In this document: positions 1-11,116 of the stretch, in pieces | Position numbering within the stretch: position 1 is the stretch's first letter | How the letters are laid out: each line of letters begins with the position of its first letter | The notes under the pieces: model-generated | Databases searched by the model: none | Seen by the model: only the letters and a program-made list of their open reading frames with translations | What the model was told of the DNA's origin: nothing | Made by a program: the position numbers and the translations under genes | Assembly: GCF_040436345.1 (NCBI RefSeq) | Contig: NC_133218.1 | Coordinates: 26,400,710-26,464,709, forward strand | From: Pagrus major | Lineage: Eukaryota > Chordata > Actinopteri > Spariformes > Sparidae | Reading direction: 5' to 3' | DNA length: 64,000 bases

Positions 1-976
1 ACATTTAAGTATGACCATTTCCCTCATTGTACAGTCCCTTCACATGGATGGCAAAATGCACTGGAGATTTATGCAACCACTTTCTTCTGTGCAGGAGCCC
101 TGACCAACCAGCAGAAGGCACTAGTGCGGCAAGAACCACCCTCACCCGCTTCAAATACTGACGTCAAAGTGGGTCGTCTACAGGGGTCACAAGACATGAG
201 AATGCTCTTTTGCACTGCTGCTCAATCGGCACGCCATGTTTGATGGCTTTACGTTGTGCCCTCTGCCCGTGTCAAGCGTTTCATCCGGAATCACAGCGGC
301 TAGTGTTGCATGAGGTCAAAGACTCTACATAGAAACAAACACATCATGCCATGACTAATGTGTTGTGTTAGCGACTGCTGAAAGGGCGGAGGGACAGCTC
401 ATGTCTCTTTCAACACAGAGTCTGCCTCCTGATGAACAATCACGCTTCTTCTCTGTCTGTCTCTCTCTCAAACACAGAAATTAAAAAGTCTTGTCAGTGC
501 TCAATCTTTGGGAGCATTACAGAATTACTTTAATACTGCATGGTCTACTTTACGTGACATATCTACAAGTCATGAGATGACATAATTGATAAATTATTTA
601 AATAAGCTATGGGTCACTTTGCCCTCTACTGCACTCACAGTACAAATTATTGTTTGTAGTCAGTGTCTAAAAACTACCAGCAGGAATTGTGCATTAAAAA
701 AACAAAAAACCTTTTTTCTAAACCATCCAAAATCTTCAGATATTCTTTGTAACGGTTCGCATCAGGCCGTCACACCCTGAGAATGCAATCTGGAGGGTAA
801 TGGTGTTGAAATAATACTGGATGAATCATCAGTGATTAAGACTGCTTGAGAAATTCACATTTCCAAGGACACTGTCTCTAAAATCTATGACAAAAGCACC
901 ATAAATACATTGGATTGTCTGTGTTTGAGTGTGCGTGTGTGTGTGTGTGTGTGTGTGAGTGTGCGTTTTTACTCAC
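1..976. other. intron of the DUSP22-like gene, no exon seen
   Basis: The next DUSP22 exon, encoding the region up to the HCLAGVSRS catalytic loop, was looked for on the minus strand and not found, so it lies outside the window. The stretch holds a TG microsatellite (about 925-965) and a CRE octamer at 159-166. The rest shows nothing I can name. Confidence 0.55.
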
Positions 977-3900
977 AGGTTCTGGCTGGAAGCATCAGCT
1001 GCATGAATACAAAGGTATGTCATGTCCTGTAAAAACAAACATGAAGAAACTGTATAACAACTAAAATATAACTCAAGAATATAAGCCACGCATGTCATAT
1101 CTGTATGTTACCGGTACATTTTTGACTATATGTATATTAAAGGCTGAAATTTTGACTAAAGAACTCAGAGAACACCTGTCCCTAAATTAAATGTCTCACA
1201 CACAAGTTATTGCCTGATAATTACAGCAAATTTGACATACACACACACACACACACACCACTTCGCTTGTACTGTCCATCTCAGGCACAACTCTCTCTTT
1301 CTCCAACCATAACTCATCACCACCCCCAGCTGGCTGACAGGACACATCACATTATCATATATATGCACAATCATACTGTAAATTTCCATGCAAAATCTCC
1401 ACGGGAAGTAGAAACAGTGCCACCCAGCAAACATGGATTTTCCACTAACCTCAAACACGGGCTTAGCATTGTTGTACACAGACAGGATGTGGGTGATGCC
1501 ATTCTTAGACAGGCTTTCTTTGTTTTCGGCATCTGGGATAAAGACAGAGAGGAATATATGTCACCGGAGTCTTGTCAGCAAATTTCACACCAACAAGTCT
1601 GACATGTTATAACGTAAGCAGCTGTTCCTGCTGCAGAGGCATGTCTGTGACCTGTTTACTGTCCTGCTGCAACATCACTTGGTACAGTTAGGCCTGTGGT
1701 CACTTGCTCCTGTCACTTGAACTAATTTTAGCCATTTATGCTTCTGCCATCATGTGGTGCCTCAGCAGCAGCAGCTAAAGTTAGAACGCTGCAAGTGCCA
1801 CATTGACTTGGAAGAGGTTGTTCAAGGCCAAGGACTGACACACTTCTTACGGTTGACTCTTATTTTATGTGAGGCAACACTTTCTACAACCTTGATTTTA
1901 GAAGAGTTTGGGACACTATGTAGAACATTAATAAAACAGAATGTGATGATTTGCTAATCGTTTTTTGACATATAATCAATTAAAAATAACACAATGACAA
2001 TATATTTAATGTTTTACCTATAAGCTTCATTGTTTTTTGGAAATATATTCATTAAGAGTTTGATCCCGGCAACATGTTTCAAACAAGTTGCAAAAGGGGC
2101 AACAAAAGAATGGAAGACTGTTTCCAAATGCTCAAAAAACACCTGTTTTTTAAAGGATGGGACGACACTTTGTAAAACCTTTGTCGGTAAAAATAGTTTG
2201 TTTGCAAATCATTACAATCTGATTTTATTCATGTTTTACACAGTTTTCCAATTTTTTTGGAATTAGGGGTTGTAGCTTCTTAATTGTCTTTTGTCAACAG
2301 GGCTTTTACAGCTTTTATTGTGAAATCTATGTTTGACAGAAGGGCAAATTTCAGCTACAAAATTTGATGTGTGACAATGAAAATCACAGGTGTCATTTAC
2401 ACTGGGGACTCTTTTTGAAGAGCACTTTTTAAAAGCATAATTGGTTAAAAATGTATGCTAAATGCTAAAAAATAGCTCGCACCAAGACATGTTAACTAAC
2501 AAATGAGATTAATTTTGATGCACCATTATTACAGTTTTTTCCCTGTCATAATCATCATAATCTGACCTCATATGATCCCCTCATTACATCACCCAAAAAT
2601 CACATACTGTATGTTAAAGACTATTTAAAACAATAATAAACAGCCCTTATTTCTCCACCACTTTCCAACACAGTGACACTAAAACCTTATGTTATACTGT
2701 ATAAAGCACAGCACTGAAATCCATAAGATACAAGGTTTTCTATCTGTATTGTAAAATATTGCTGCATTGACACCCACTGATTTAAAGCAACACTAATGAT
2801 GAAGTGTATGATATTGATATGATATTCTACTCTATCAATCCCCACTGACCCTCATTCCTACATGCATTTATGCCCAATAATGGTGGCCTTCTGTCTTTGG
2901 TACTGAAAGCCTGGCCTGACACATCTATGCTCACAAACATCAAATCAAAGTCACATCATATTTGTCTTACCTCTTATGTTGCCAAGATAGAGCCCATCCA
3001 CAACCTGTGAAGCAGCATTCACAGACATGTTGCATTCAGGTTAGAGATTCATTACAGTCCTGCTTCAAAAACTTCACATGAAAAGGAGCAAATGTCCCGG
3101 GCTGAGCCAGATTGGATTTAAAGCTTAGGGCTTAAGAACCAAGGACCAGCAAAGGAAACATTCCCTACAGCCATACATGGCCTGAAGCAACGATGCGTGA
3201 TTATCAGGACCAAGTGATGGATGACAAGCAGCCATAGAGCATTACTGTACAACTCTGGTCTTTTAAAGACTAAATGAATATCTACTAGTCTCACTTTAGT
3301 GACTCTGGCTTTCAAGGAAGCATTTTTTAAACATTTGAACGTGGTTTGCCATTTGTTTCTTTGCTTGACGTGTCTGTTCACGCTCGGCAACCCTGTAAAT
3401 GACCCCTAATTTAGGACTGATCCAAATTAAGGTGTGAACGAATGAATGAACATGTGTTGTTAAAACGTATTTTCACCTTACGTTGTCTAACTACTACACT
3501 GGGCATCAATGCAATTTTACATGTGAGCGGGGGACTTTTCACCACCACTTGAAAAAGAAATAGGAATGTGACAGTGCAACAACTTGGCATACAGATCCAA
3601 GCGCTGGGCAAATGAAGTATAAACGATATTGTGATAATCTACTGACTGATCCTCAAAGCAAGTTACATTAGGTCATCAGAAGGTCAGAGGTCAGTCAACA
3701 GCCCCTGGCATGGATTTAGTGCCTTGCTTTTTGGGCACTTGAGCAGGGTGCAAGCATGGTGTTTAGGGAGAATAAAACCAGTCCTTCCAGTTCAGGGCTC
3801 AGTCTCCCAACCCATCTTGCCAATCTGAGGTGTGGAGGATAATCATTTGCACCTACAATAAAAAAATCTAGAGACAAACACGTCATAGCTGTCCATCTAA

Positions 3901-4189
3901 CACGAGTCGTGGCTGCATTTTGAACCCAAAGGGCAGCCTCGGGAGCTGTTTACACACTGAAACATTCAGAGGGTGAACTACCTGTCTTACTCTGCCCTCA
4001 TATCCAACCTGCATTCTCTGGTTTATTTACATTGCTAATCATATCAGCGTGGGACAGAGCAAAAAACATATGACGTTACTAAGGAGACGCACGCACCTAC
4101 CTGAGTTTTAACACAAAACAGCCACTGGTAACAACACAACACCTGAACACAATGATAAAAAACGCTACCTTATTCATTCCATTGCCCAT
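977..4189 (-). CDS. dusp22: DUSP22-like dual-specificity phosphatase, 5' part only (4 coding exons)
   Basis: Partial gene running off the left edge. Coding exons in transcript order are 4169-4189 (MGNGMNK), 2971-3004, 1450-1532 and 977-1026. All have GT-AG borders and join in frame with matching phases. The product begins MGNGMNK, a glycine-2 N-myristoylation signal shared by DUSP22 and DUSP15. It continues with GLYLGN, then LSKNGITHILSV, then YLCIHAADASSQNL, which is closer to DUSP22 than to DUSP15. This is the N-terminal half of the phosphatase fold; the HCxxGxxRS catalytic loop should lie on exons left of position 1. The family dephosphorylates Tyr/Ser/Thr and acts on membrane-associated signalling such as JNK and Src-family pathways. 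Odd point: the usual LPGLY is VDGLY here. An ATG at the 3'-side of intron 1 (MSVNAASQ) was rejected as start because it is the intron acceptor. It is probably dusp22a, but the a/b assignment cannot be made from sequence. Confidence 0.86.
1885..2275. mobile_element. non-autonomous DNA-transposon-like element with ~60 bp terminal inverted repeats
   Basis: The left end (CTACAACCTTGATTTT...) is the reverse complement of the right end (...GGAATTAGGGGTTGTAG). The pairing continues inward: TGTAGAACATTAATAAAACAG on the left against the complement TGTAAAACATGAATAAAATC on the right. The interior matches a very common teleost interspersed repeat I remember, with a run like GGGGCAACAAAAGAATGG. It has no coding capacity. 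It sits in an intron of the DUSP22-like gene. I did not assign a superfamily. Confidence 0.7.
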
Positions 4190-5780
4190 GATGACTTTGA
4201 ACCAGTCTGCGACGAGCTACAACACTTTAATACGTGAAACCGCTACGAAATATTACCATGGACGCGAAGCTAAAAACAGCCTTTTCCTGTGTCGCTATGT
4301 TTGTCTTCTCATCAGCAGCATTATAAAGAGACACTAGCATGCCTAAAAACACTAGTGGTATCTATTCAGCTTTATCCTCGTCCCCGCTACAACAACAGTT
4401 CCGTCATGCTGTATCGTCTTCCGGATTGTTTTGACGTGAAACAACTGCAGCTGCGGGTTCATCCGGTAAGTGACATCACAGCATGTCGCCGGCGGCTCAG
4501 CTGTACTTTCCCAGCTTCACCTTCAGAGGGACCACGCTGACGTCATCCAGACGTGCAGACAGAATAAGGTGGCTATTTTGTAATACTACCTCTGAAACAT
4601 TATTGCACAAGATGAACTCTTTCATCCATCAAATGGGCAAGAACGTGAATCCCCCACATACATCTACCTGTTGTGTATCAGTGCATGTGATATTATCATG
4701 ACAATTTCAAGGAATTTCAACCATTTACCAGTACCACAAATTATACTTCTGCAAGGTCAATACCAGGAAATTGTTTATAGGATATTAATGTGTATGTTGT
4801 AAATGTTTGTTTAATCAATAGATGCACTTATCCTCGTGCAGTAACGGCCATTTAAATCAACAGAGCAAATCACACACTTTACATATAATATATAATTATT
4901 TGGATCAGATATTCTGTCAGTGCAATTTGTGACATCTCCTGCATGTCTGTCCGTCCTGGGAGAGGGATCCCTCCTCTGTGGCTCATCCTGACGTCAATAT
5001 GGCATGTTTTTCCTCACTGGAATCGAGGGTCTAAGGACAGAGGATGTCATACATTGACTGTGAAGAGGCAATGTGATTGTGTATTTTGGACTATATAAAT
5101 AAAAAATTATTTTGAATGTTTTAAGGAAATTGGTTATGGTGTATGCAAAATAATGGTAGCAAAAAATAAAACTGCTCTTTTCCAACTAAAATAATCCTGT
5201 GGACTTTTTGAGCAACGAATAAGGCCTACCTGTAAAGAGAAACACATTTATCGTTTGTTAACCCCCCCATAAGTATATATGTTCAATAGTTCTTTTCCCA
5301 GCCCTGTGTAGTGTTCTGTCAAACAATTTATGATTTAGTGACTGTGCAACTCTTGAGCGGAACTTGTTGACACTTAACAAGTTATATATAACATATATAC
5401 ACAAATAAATGTATATATAAATATATACACATATACACACATACATATATATATATATATATATGGAATATCAACAGAAAAGTAAGATCTTGTCAATTAT
5501 TTGCTAATGCTGTAAGTGTTTGTAGTGAAATCGACATTAAGCCAGTAGAAAATATTTGGGGCAAAATGTCCTTTAAACAAGTGTACATTAATAAAACCAT
5601 ATTTTACAATAAGATACAAAACCAATTAAAGAACAAAATTATATTTAAACCATCTTGTTAATTTGAGTACTAGTACTTTTCTCCTCCATTTCTGATGTGA
5701 AACAGTCATTTAATGCAAAAGCATGAGCAGTAACAAAGTTAAGAACATTAAAAACTGAGACGTTTTATCAGTTTAACTAT
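4190..5780. other. intergenic region between the DUSP22-like gene and cox4i1
   Basis: This is the upstream region of the DUSP22-like gene and the downstream region of cox4i1; both genes read leftward. The first 400 bases are moderately GC-rich and include a CRE octamer (4538-4545), as expected for a promoter. A second CRE lies at 4989-4996. The remainder is AT-rich, with a TA microsatellite at about 5443-5464. No exon was recognised. Confidence 0.6.
4538..4545. promoter_or_regulatory. CRE palindrome (TGACGTCA) upstream of the DUSP22-like gene
   Basis: This is a perfect CREB/ATF octamer about 350 bp upstream of the MGNGMNK start codon, in a GC-richer stretch that is probably the promoter. A second perfect copy lies at 4989-4996 and a third inside the gene at 159-166. 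Binding is inferred from the motif only. Confidence 0.45.
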
Positions 5781-5781
5781 T

Positions 5782-5787
5782 TTTATT
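5782..5787 (-). terminator. cox4i1 poly(A) signal (AATAAA)
   Basis: A canonical AATAAA on the minus strand lies about 160 nt after the cox4i1 stop codon, in AT-rich DNA, and is the first one met. The cleavage site is expected around 5760-5770. Confidence 0.6.
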
Positions 5788-5947
5788 TTCATTTATAATA
5801 CACAATGACCTTAAGAGGAAGTGGTCTTCCAAAATGCACAGACTGAGGTAATGTGGACAATTGATAAATACAGAAATATAGGTATTTGTGTATCTTTGAG
5901 TTGGTCTATTGTTATGTTCAAGTATGCTTTATGGTCCTCTGGGTCCT

Positions 5948-7827
5948 TTACTTTTTCCACTGCTTGTTCTCGTAGTCCCAATTGGCAGAGAAGCCCTCCA
6001 CTGGGTTAATTCTCATGTCCAGCATCCTCTGGAGCTCCTTCTCTTTGTACTCGGGCTCAAATGTGTGTGGGACGGCTCCATATACTACAAAGAGACAATA
6101 TCAAATGTGTCAATTAATGAGCTTAATGGGCTGTTTGCAAACAAACTTTGTACTAAAAAGATGATAATAGCATTCTTCTCTGTTTAAACTGATTAGATTT
6201 AGAAATCAAAGGCATAACACTACATCAAGCCTTGCAGATTTGCAGGCACATCATGGCCAATATTGCCATTATACTTTTTGTAAGACATACCAAACTTCCT
6301 CTGCCAGAGCACAACAAAGCCAGTGAAGCCGATGAGAAAGAGCATCCCTCCAACCACAGACTTCCACTCCGATGTTGCCTTGTTCATCTCAGCAAAGCTC
6401 TCTTTGAAGCTGATGCGGTACACTGAACATTAAAAACAAACAAAATCCAGATGATTAAAATTGTAATGGATGAAAATTTACCTAACCATTAAAACATTAC
6501 TACATAATTCTATCTGACCAATAGATATGGATATTAGAACATCTCAAAAAAGCAGAGGGCAGTGAAGTCCTACATGCAATCTTCTCATCATTGGAGAGGG
6601 CAGCCCAGGAGCCCATCTCCTTCTCCTTCAGGGACTTCTGCTCTGGACTCAGGGTCTGCACATAGCAGATATCTGGGAGGGGTTCTTCTCGCTTGTCAAA
6701 GTAGGCAGGGAGAGTGTAGTCCTCTACCTTTGCAACACCTGCAGGAGACAAAAAAGAACGGCTCATCAGATAAGTTTTACTAACACTGAATGCCTTTGTT
6801 CATGTCAACCTTCTCTGAAATGTCATGATGTTTTTTTTTGGACTAGGACTAACATAACACTCTGTTACACAGAACCAAAATGGAGGTTAGCTACAAATTA
6901 TTTAATTAGCTAATGAAGAACATGCACAAAGTTTGTTTTGAGAATTGGTTGAGGATGTACTAACCTATAAAACAAGTGGTGTGGTGTTTGACTGATGAAA
7001 TTTTACTGTGCTCCCAGCCATCCACGACACATTACATTCTGTTGACTTGACATTGTACTTAATATACACATATCATTCAGTATGTCACTTGATATCTGTA
7101 CATATAATACAAAAAGGTATATGCCATCACTGAATAGATGCCTGGCACTCTGTACATCTGTAATACCTGAGTGAGTGTCAGTTCAGCTAGAGTACTTGTG
7201 CTTGTAGTTGATTGGCACAAGAAACAATGCTGATACACACACTTTTATCAGCTGTGCATTAAGTCAAATGCTTTTCTTGAGGTTAGAAAACATGTTTACA
7301 GGATGGCAAATTTTTGATCAAACTAAAGTGGCAGATGTTTAGCTAAGGTGTCAGGTAGTGGTGAGGTGGGAGGAGAGATAAATCAGATTTACACCAGCCC
7401 CGACTGACATTACAAGTTGAAACTGTGTTGTTGTCGCTGGCAGGGAAATAAAGATATTTCCATGTGTACCGTCACACAAACATTTAATAATTTGAGCACA
7501 ACATACTTTTCACTTAAATTTGCCTTTGGAGATTTTGGTTTCTGAGAAAAAAAAAAACCTTACGACAGGTCGCTGAGGATTTGTCTTTTAGAAAGATGTA
7601 CGCTGTTGCGTTGAGATCCAATTCGATCCTCAATGTATAAGTCTCAAAAGGTAAAAATGATGATTGTTTCAGGCACAAAACTCAGTCTACTGTATTGCTA
7701 TCTCCTCTGCCAGATATAGATAATACTCAGGTCATGTCAGGACTCACTCACCATGTCCTCCACGTACACACACAGATGTGGAAATGGCACGCTTGCCAAG
7801 AAGGCGAAGGGCTCTGGTGGCCAGCAT
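5948..7827 (-). CDS. cox4i1: cytochrome c oxidase subunit 4 isoform 1, mitochondrial precursor
   Basis: Complete 169-aa protein from four coding exons: 7752-7827, 6574-6738, 6291-6422 and 5948-6084 (total 510 nt with stop). It is a nuclear-encoded subunit of respiratory complex IV in the inner mitochondrial membrane and takes part in assembly and ATP-dependent control. Residues 1-22 ([20 protein letters not shown]) form a basic amphipathic presequence, almost as in mammalian COX4I1. A single membrane helix spans about residues 103-121 ([18 protein letters not shown]). Family landmarks are ALKEKE-type [28 protein letters not shown] and the C-terminus [10 protein letters not shown]. The N-terminal region lacks the cysteine pattern of the lung isoform COX4I2, and the emc8 neighbour also points to isoform 1. 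The ATG lies 1 nt inside exon 2; exon 1 is non-coding, near 8400-8520, with an uncertain donor (about 8445). Confidence 0.96.
6739..7751 (-). other. cox4i1 intron 2, nothing recognised
   Basis: This kilobase between the presequence exon and the second coding exon is AT-rich and contains no ORF or repeat that I can name. Splice sites on both sides are clean (donor CATG/gtgagt, acceptor ctgcag/GTG). Confidence 0.6.
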
Positions 7828-8445
7828 TCTGTGGGAAACGTAATTTGAGAAACATTAGCAAAGGATATTTATATACATATAAACACATCAGTATGTTTAC
7901 ACTCCCCCTTACAATCCTTCTGATACTTTAACAGACGTTTTATAATGTTACTATGACGAATTACCCTCTCTTTAGCACAGACAAATAAGAATAAATTAGG
8001 AACTTGTGTAAAAGCTGCACGTAGCAGGATGCTTCACGGACAGCTAAGTGGTCGCAGGTCTATGAAACAATACGATTTTAGGCATTTGACTGTCGTTATA
8101 AATGCTTAATAATATTATTATTACTTCAAACGTGGTTGCGCAGTTTGTACAAAAAAAACAGACTTTCAATTCACAGGCACGCTGACTTGCTGTTATTGTT
8201 GGCGAGAAAATGTGTCAAAACCAAAGCTTAGCATCGGTTACATCTTCTGGTTAAGCTAACGTTAGCTTTAGCTACAAACACAAGGTCATAGCAGCCGGGA
8301 AAAGATAATCACAGAAATACCAAATTATTTAAGACGATACTGTCCAATTCAATACTTGCCCATTGAATGAGACTATATTTATATAAACCCGCGGTAGACC
8401 GCCGTGACATTTAGCGTCTTCGCAACACAACTACCAGCACGAACC

Positions 8446-9112
8446 TGATGCTAGAAGCTAATGACGGCTAGCCGGAACGTTGGCACGTCCTAGCACCGAC
8501 CCGCTCTGACAAAGTCACTTATACACAATTGCTTATTTCGGTTAAAATTACCAATTCATCTTGGGCCATTACCCACACTTTGAATATGTATGAAGTCACA
8601 GTGTGAGTGAGTGGTAAAGTGTGATGAATTTCTACATGGTTAAAAAAGATGCCGGTGATAAAAGAAGACAACCTACTTACTTTTTCCTCGCTCCCGTCCG
8701 CCGATGGTCTGAAAGGAAGTACGCCTGCGAACGGAAATACGTACGTCGCAAGCACAAGGAGGTGAAATTAGGCCAGCTTTGCGACATTCCCAGTCCTGTT
8801 TACGGCACCACCGGTGCTAACGAGTGGAAGGTGGAAGTAAGATTAGCTCTTAGTGCTAGATTTCATGACACTGAGTAATTCATCGAGCATTAAAAATACC
8901 GTCGTGGTTTTTGCTAATTGTAAAGCTTACATGTACGCGCTTGAAGGCACGGCGTCGACCACATATTCTGGCACTAAGGTGACTGCCGAGGTAGATATCT
9001 ACTTTTTGTCCGTGCTTTTATATGCAACGCTAGCTAACGGTAGCAGGCGGCAGTTCCTCCCCATCGTGTAGCCACTCAACTACTCTGTCTTTTTGCCGAT
9101 TTTCCTGCAAAG
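8446..9112. promoter_or_regulatory. shared bidirectional promoter region of cox4i1 (left) and emc8 (right)
   Basis: The two genes are head to head, and about 0.6 kb separates the probable first exon of cox4i1 from the emc8 ATG. CpG content rises here, and an ETS-type GGAAGT lies at 8715-8720; ETS/NRF-2 sites are known regulators of mammalian COX4I1. The divergent COX4I1-EMC8 pair is conserved in mammals, where EMC8 was first named COX4 neighbour. The small ORF at 8621-8878 shows no family resemblance and is treated as chance. Confidence 0.65.
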
Positions 9113-10638
9113 ATGCCTATTCAGCTGACGAGTCAGGCTTACTGTAAAATGCTTTTACATGCTGCCAAGTATCCCCACTGCGCCGTGAATGGGCTGCTGG
9201 TGGCAGAGAAGACGAAGGAGAAAAAGAAAGACAGTCACAGTGAACCAGTCCTGTGTGTGGACTGTGTGCCGTTGTTTCACGGTACTCTTGCCCTGGCACC
9301 AATGCTAGAAGTAGCTCTAACACTGGTAAGTATCCCCTCAGTTTATTGGGTACACATAGCTTAAGCTAATGTTATCTAATACACAAGACACAACTTCAGT
9401 GTTTTGTTGAAATTGTTTAAAGGTTGATTGAAATTCACTCTGCTGCGTTGCACTAACAGGTGTTTTTAATATTGTGTGCCCCCTTTTTATATAGAGGGTG
9501 TAATAAATATTAGACCCACCTCCCTATAAAGACTAACACACTTAAATGGCATGTACACACAGTTGAATCAACAGCTCTCTAAAGCAGTTTCAACATTATA
9601 ACCTTTATAAACTCGGGGTTTATTGCAGGGCAGTTTTATATTACATGCTATGAGTTCCAAAACTGGAAACAAATCATAGTCCCGTGTCTGTGTTTCCTCT
9701 CTTCTGGTTGAAAACTAATTAATTCTGACCTCTGCTGTCCTTCCCTCCTATCACGACTCCTGTTCCCGTCTCAGATCGATACTTGGTGTAAAGAAAATAA
9801 TTATATCATCGCTGGATATTATCAAGCCAATGAACGCACAAAGGATTCAAGGTACTGACAACCAAATGGACACAGACACCCTGCTGTTTCAAGAAAACCA
9901 TCACTTATAAACCATGCCCCAAACTCCTCTGGGCTCTACTTCATTACATTTTCTGGTCCTCTCTCTTGCAGACCCAACCAAGTTGCGGAAAAAGTGGCTG
10001 CAAGGATTTCTGAAAACTTCAGTGAAGCAGCAATTGTTATGGTATCAGTAAATCCTTTAGGCTGGTGTTAATGGACTGCACTGTCTTATTTTACATGTTT
10101 TTGTCCGTCAAGTTAAAAGATGAGATAATCCTTTATTAGTCCCACATCGGGGACATTTGCAATATTACAGCAGCAAAGAGGACAGCAAAAATAGAGAGCA
10201 ACAAATAAGAATAAAATACATAAACATTTCTGTTTTTCTCCTTTTAGGTGGACAGCGGTAGATTAACAATGAGCTGTTTTGAGCCCATTGTGGTCATCTA
10301 TGATCACCATGAAAACAAGTGGAAAAGCAGAGACGTAACCTCGTAAGTGGCTCTGTTAAGGGCTTTTTCACTGCAAGACATGTATGGACTGTGTTTGCAC
10401 CTTAACTACGGCCTTTGGTGTACAAGGTCCCCATGTTTTTGTCAAATTCTCAAGGTAATGTTATTGTTTGTCTTTCAGTGACTGTTTTGAGGACTGGAGC
10501 GAAGCACAGAAGATCACATCTGCTCTGCTGGAGGGCAGGTCCTACGAGAACTTGATTGACTTTGACAATCACTTGGATGATCTAAGGAACGACTGGACCA
10601 ACCCTGTGATCAACAAGTCCGTCCTGGATCTGTGCTAA
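9113..10638 (+). CDS. emc8: ER membrane protein complex subunit 8
   Basis: Complete 204-aa protein from five exons: 9113-9325, 9775-9851, 9972-10041, 10248-10342 and 10479-10638 (615 nt with stop, all phases consistent). EMC8 is a cytosolic-face subunit of the ER membrane complex, which inserts tail-anchored and multipass membrane proteins. It is an MPN-fold protein without the metal-binding JAMM residues. Recognisable blocks are [20 protein letters not shown] near the start, [20 protein letters not shown] at the end of exon 1, [21 protein letters not shown], and [15 protein letters not shown] near the C-terminus. The acidic/basic loop after VAEK is slightly shorter than in human EMC8 (210 aa). 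It shares its promoter with cox4i1. The alternative is the paralogue EMC9, but the cox4i1 neighbour and the sequence favour EMC8. Confidence 0.96.
10118..10215 (+). repeat. short dispersed repeat resembling a teleost SINE/LINE 3' tail
   Basis: The run GATAATCCTTTATTAGTCCC followed by a CACATCGGGGACATTTGC-type stretch and an ACAGCAGCAAAG tail is a very common percomorph repeat sequence by memory. It lies in emc8 intron 3. A diverged relative is at about 12050-12135. Confidence 0.5.
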
Positions 10639-11110
10639 GGCCCTCAGTCAGGAGTAACCCTGGACACGCACACACAATTATTGCTGCCTTTTCAGCATGC
10701 ATGCTACTTATCGTGTAGCACTGGAGTACAGTAATGCTGAATGCCTAGTCTTTGTTCCATCAAAAAGGCCCTCATGCTGACGGGGTCTTTCGGAGCACTG
10801 ACCAGTTGGGCCCAAATCTGTCAAGGGCAAGCACCATATGTGCACTATTGGCATGTGCCCACCTTTACAAGGTGATGCTGAGGTGATGATGGAAGTTATG
10901 TTTTTGAATGCAACTTAAATGTGTTTTTTTTTCTGCAACGGTTTGTGTTTATTCATAGTTGTGTGGATTAAGTTAAATTATAGAATATTTGATTTTTTTT
11001 TTTTCATCTTAAATTTTACGGCCAGAAGCCATACAGAGATCAAGTCCTAAAGTATTACAAATTTTAGGTATGATTGTACTACTGAGATATGATATAAATA
11101 TATGTTCTTT

Positions 11111-11116
11111 ATTAAA
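11111..11116 (+). terminator. possible emc8 poly(A) signal (ATTAAA)
   Basis: The variant hexamer ATTAAA lies about 470 nt after the emc8 stop codon; I saw no canonical AATAAA between them. Confidence 0.35.

Noticed and set aside
2971-3027. ATG with MSVNAASQ as the start of the DUSP22-like gene
   Set aside because: A splice acceptor (cttcacag) sits between it and the conserved sequence, and a family-perfect MGNGMNK exon with a good donor exists upstream.
8621-8878. 85-codon open frame in the cox4i1/emc8 spacer
   Set aside because: No family resemblance, and it lies in the promoter region between two divergent genes.
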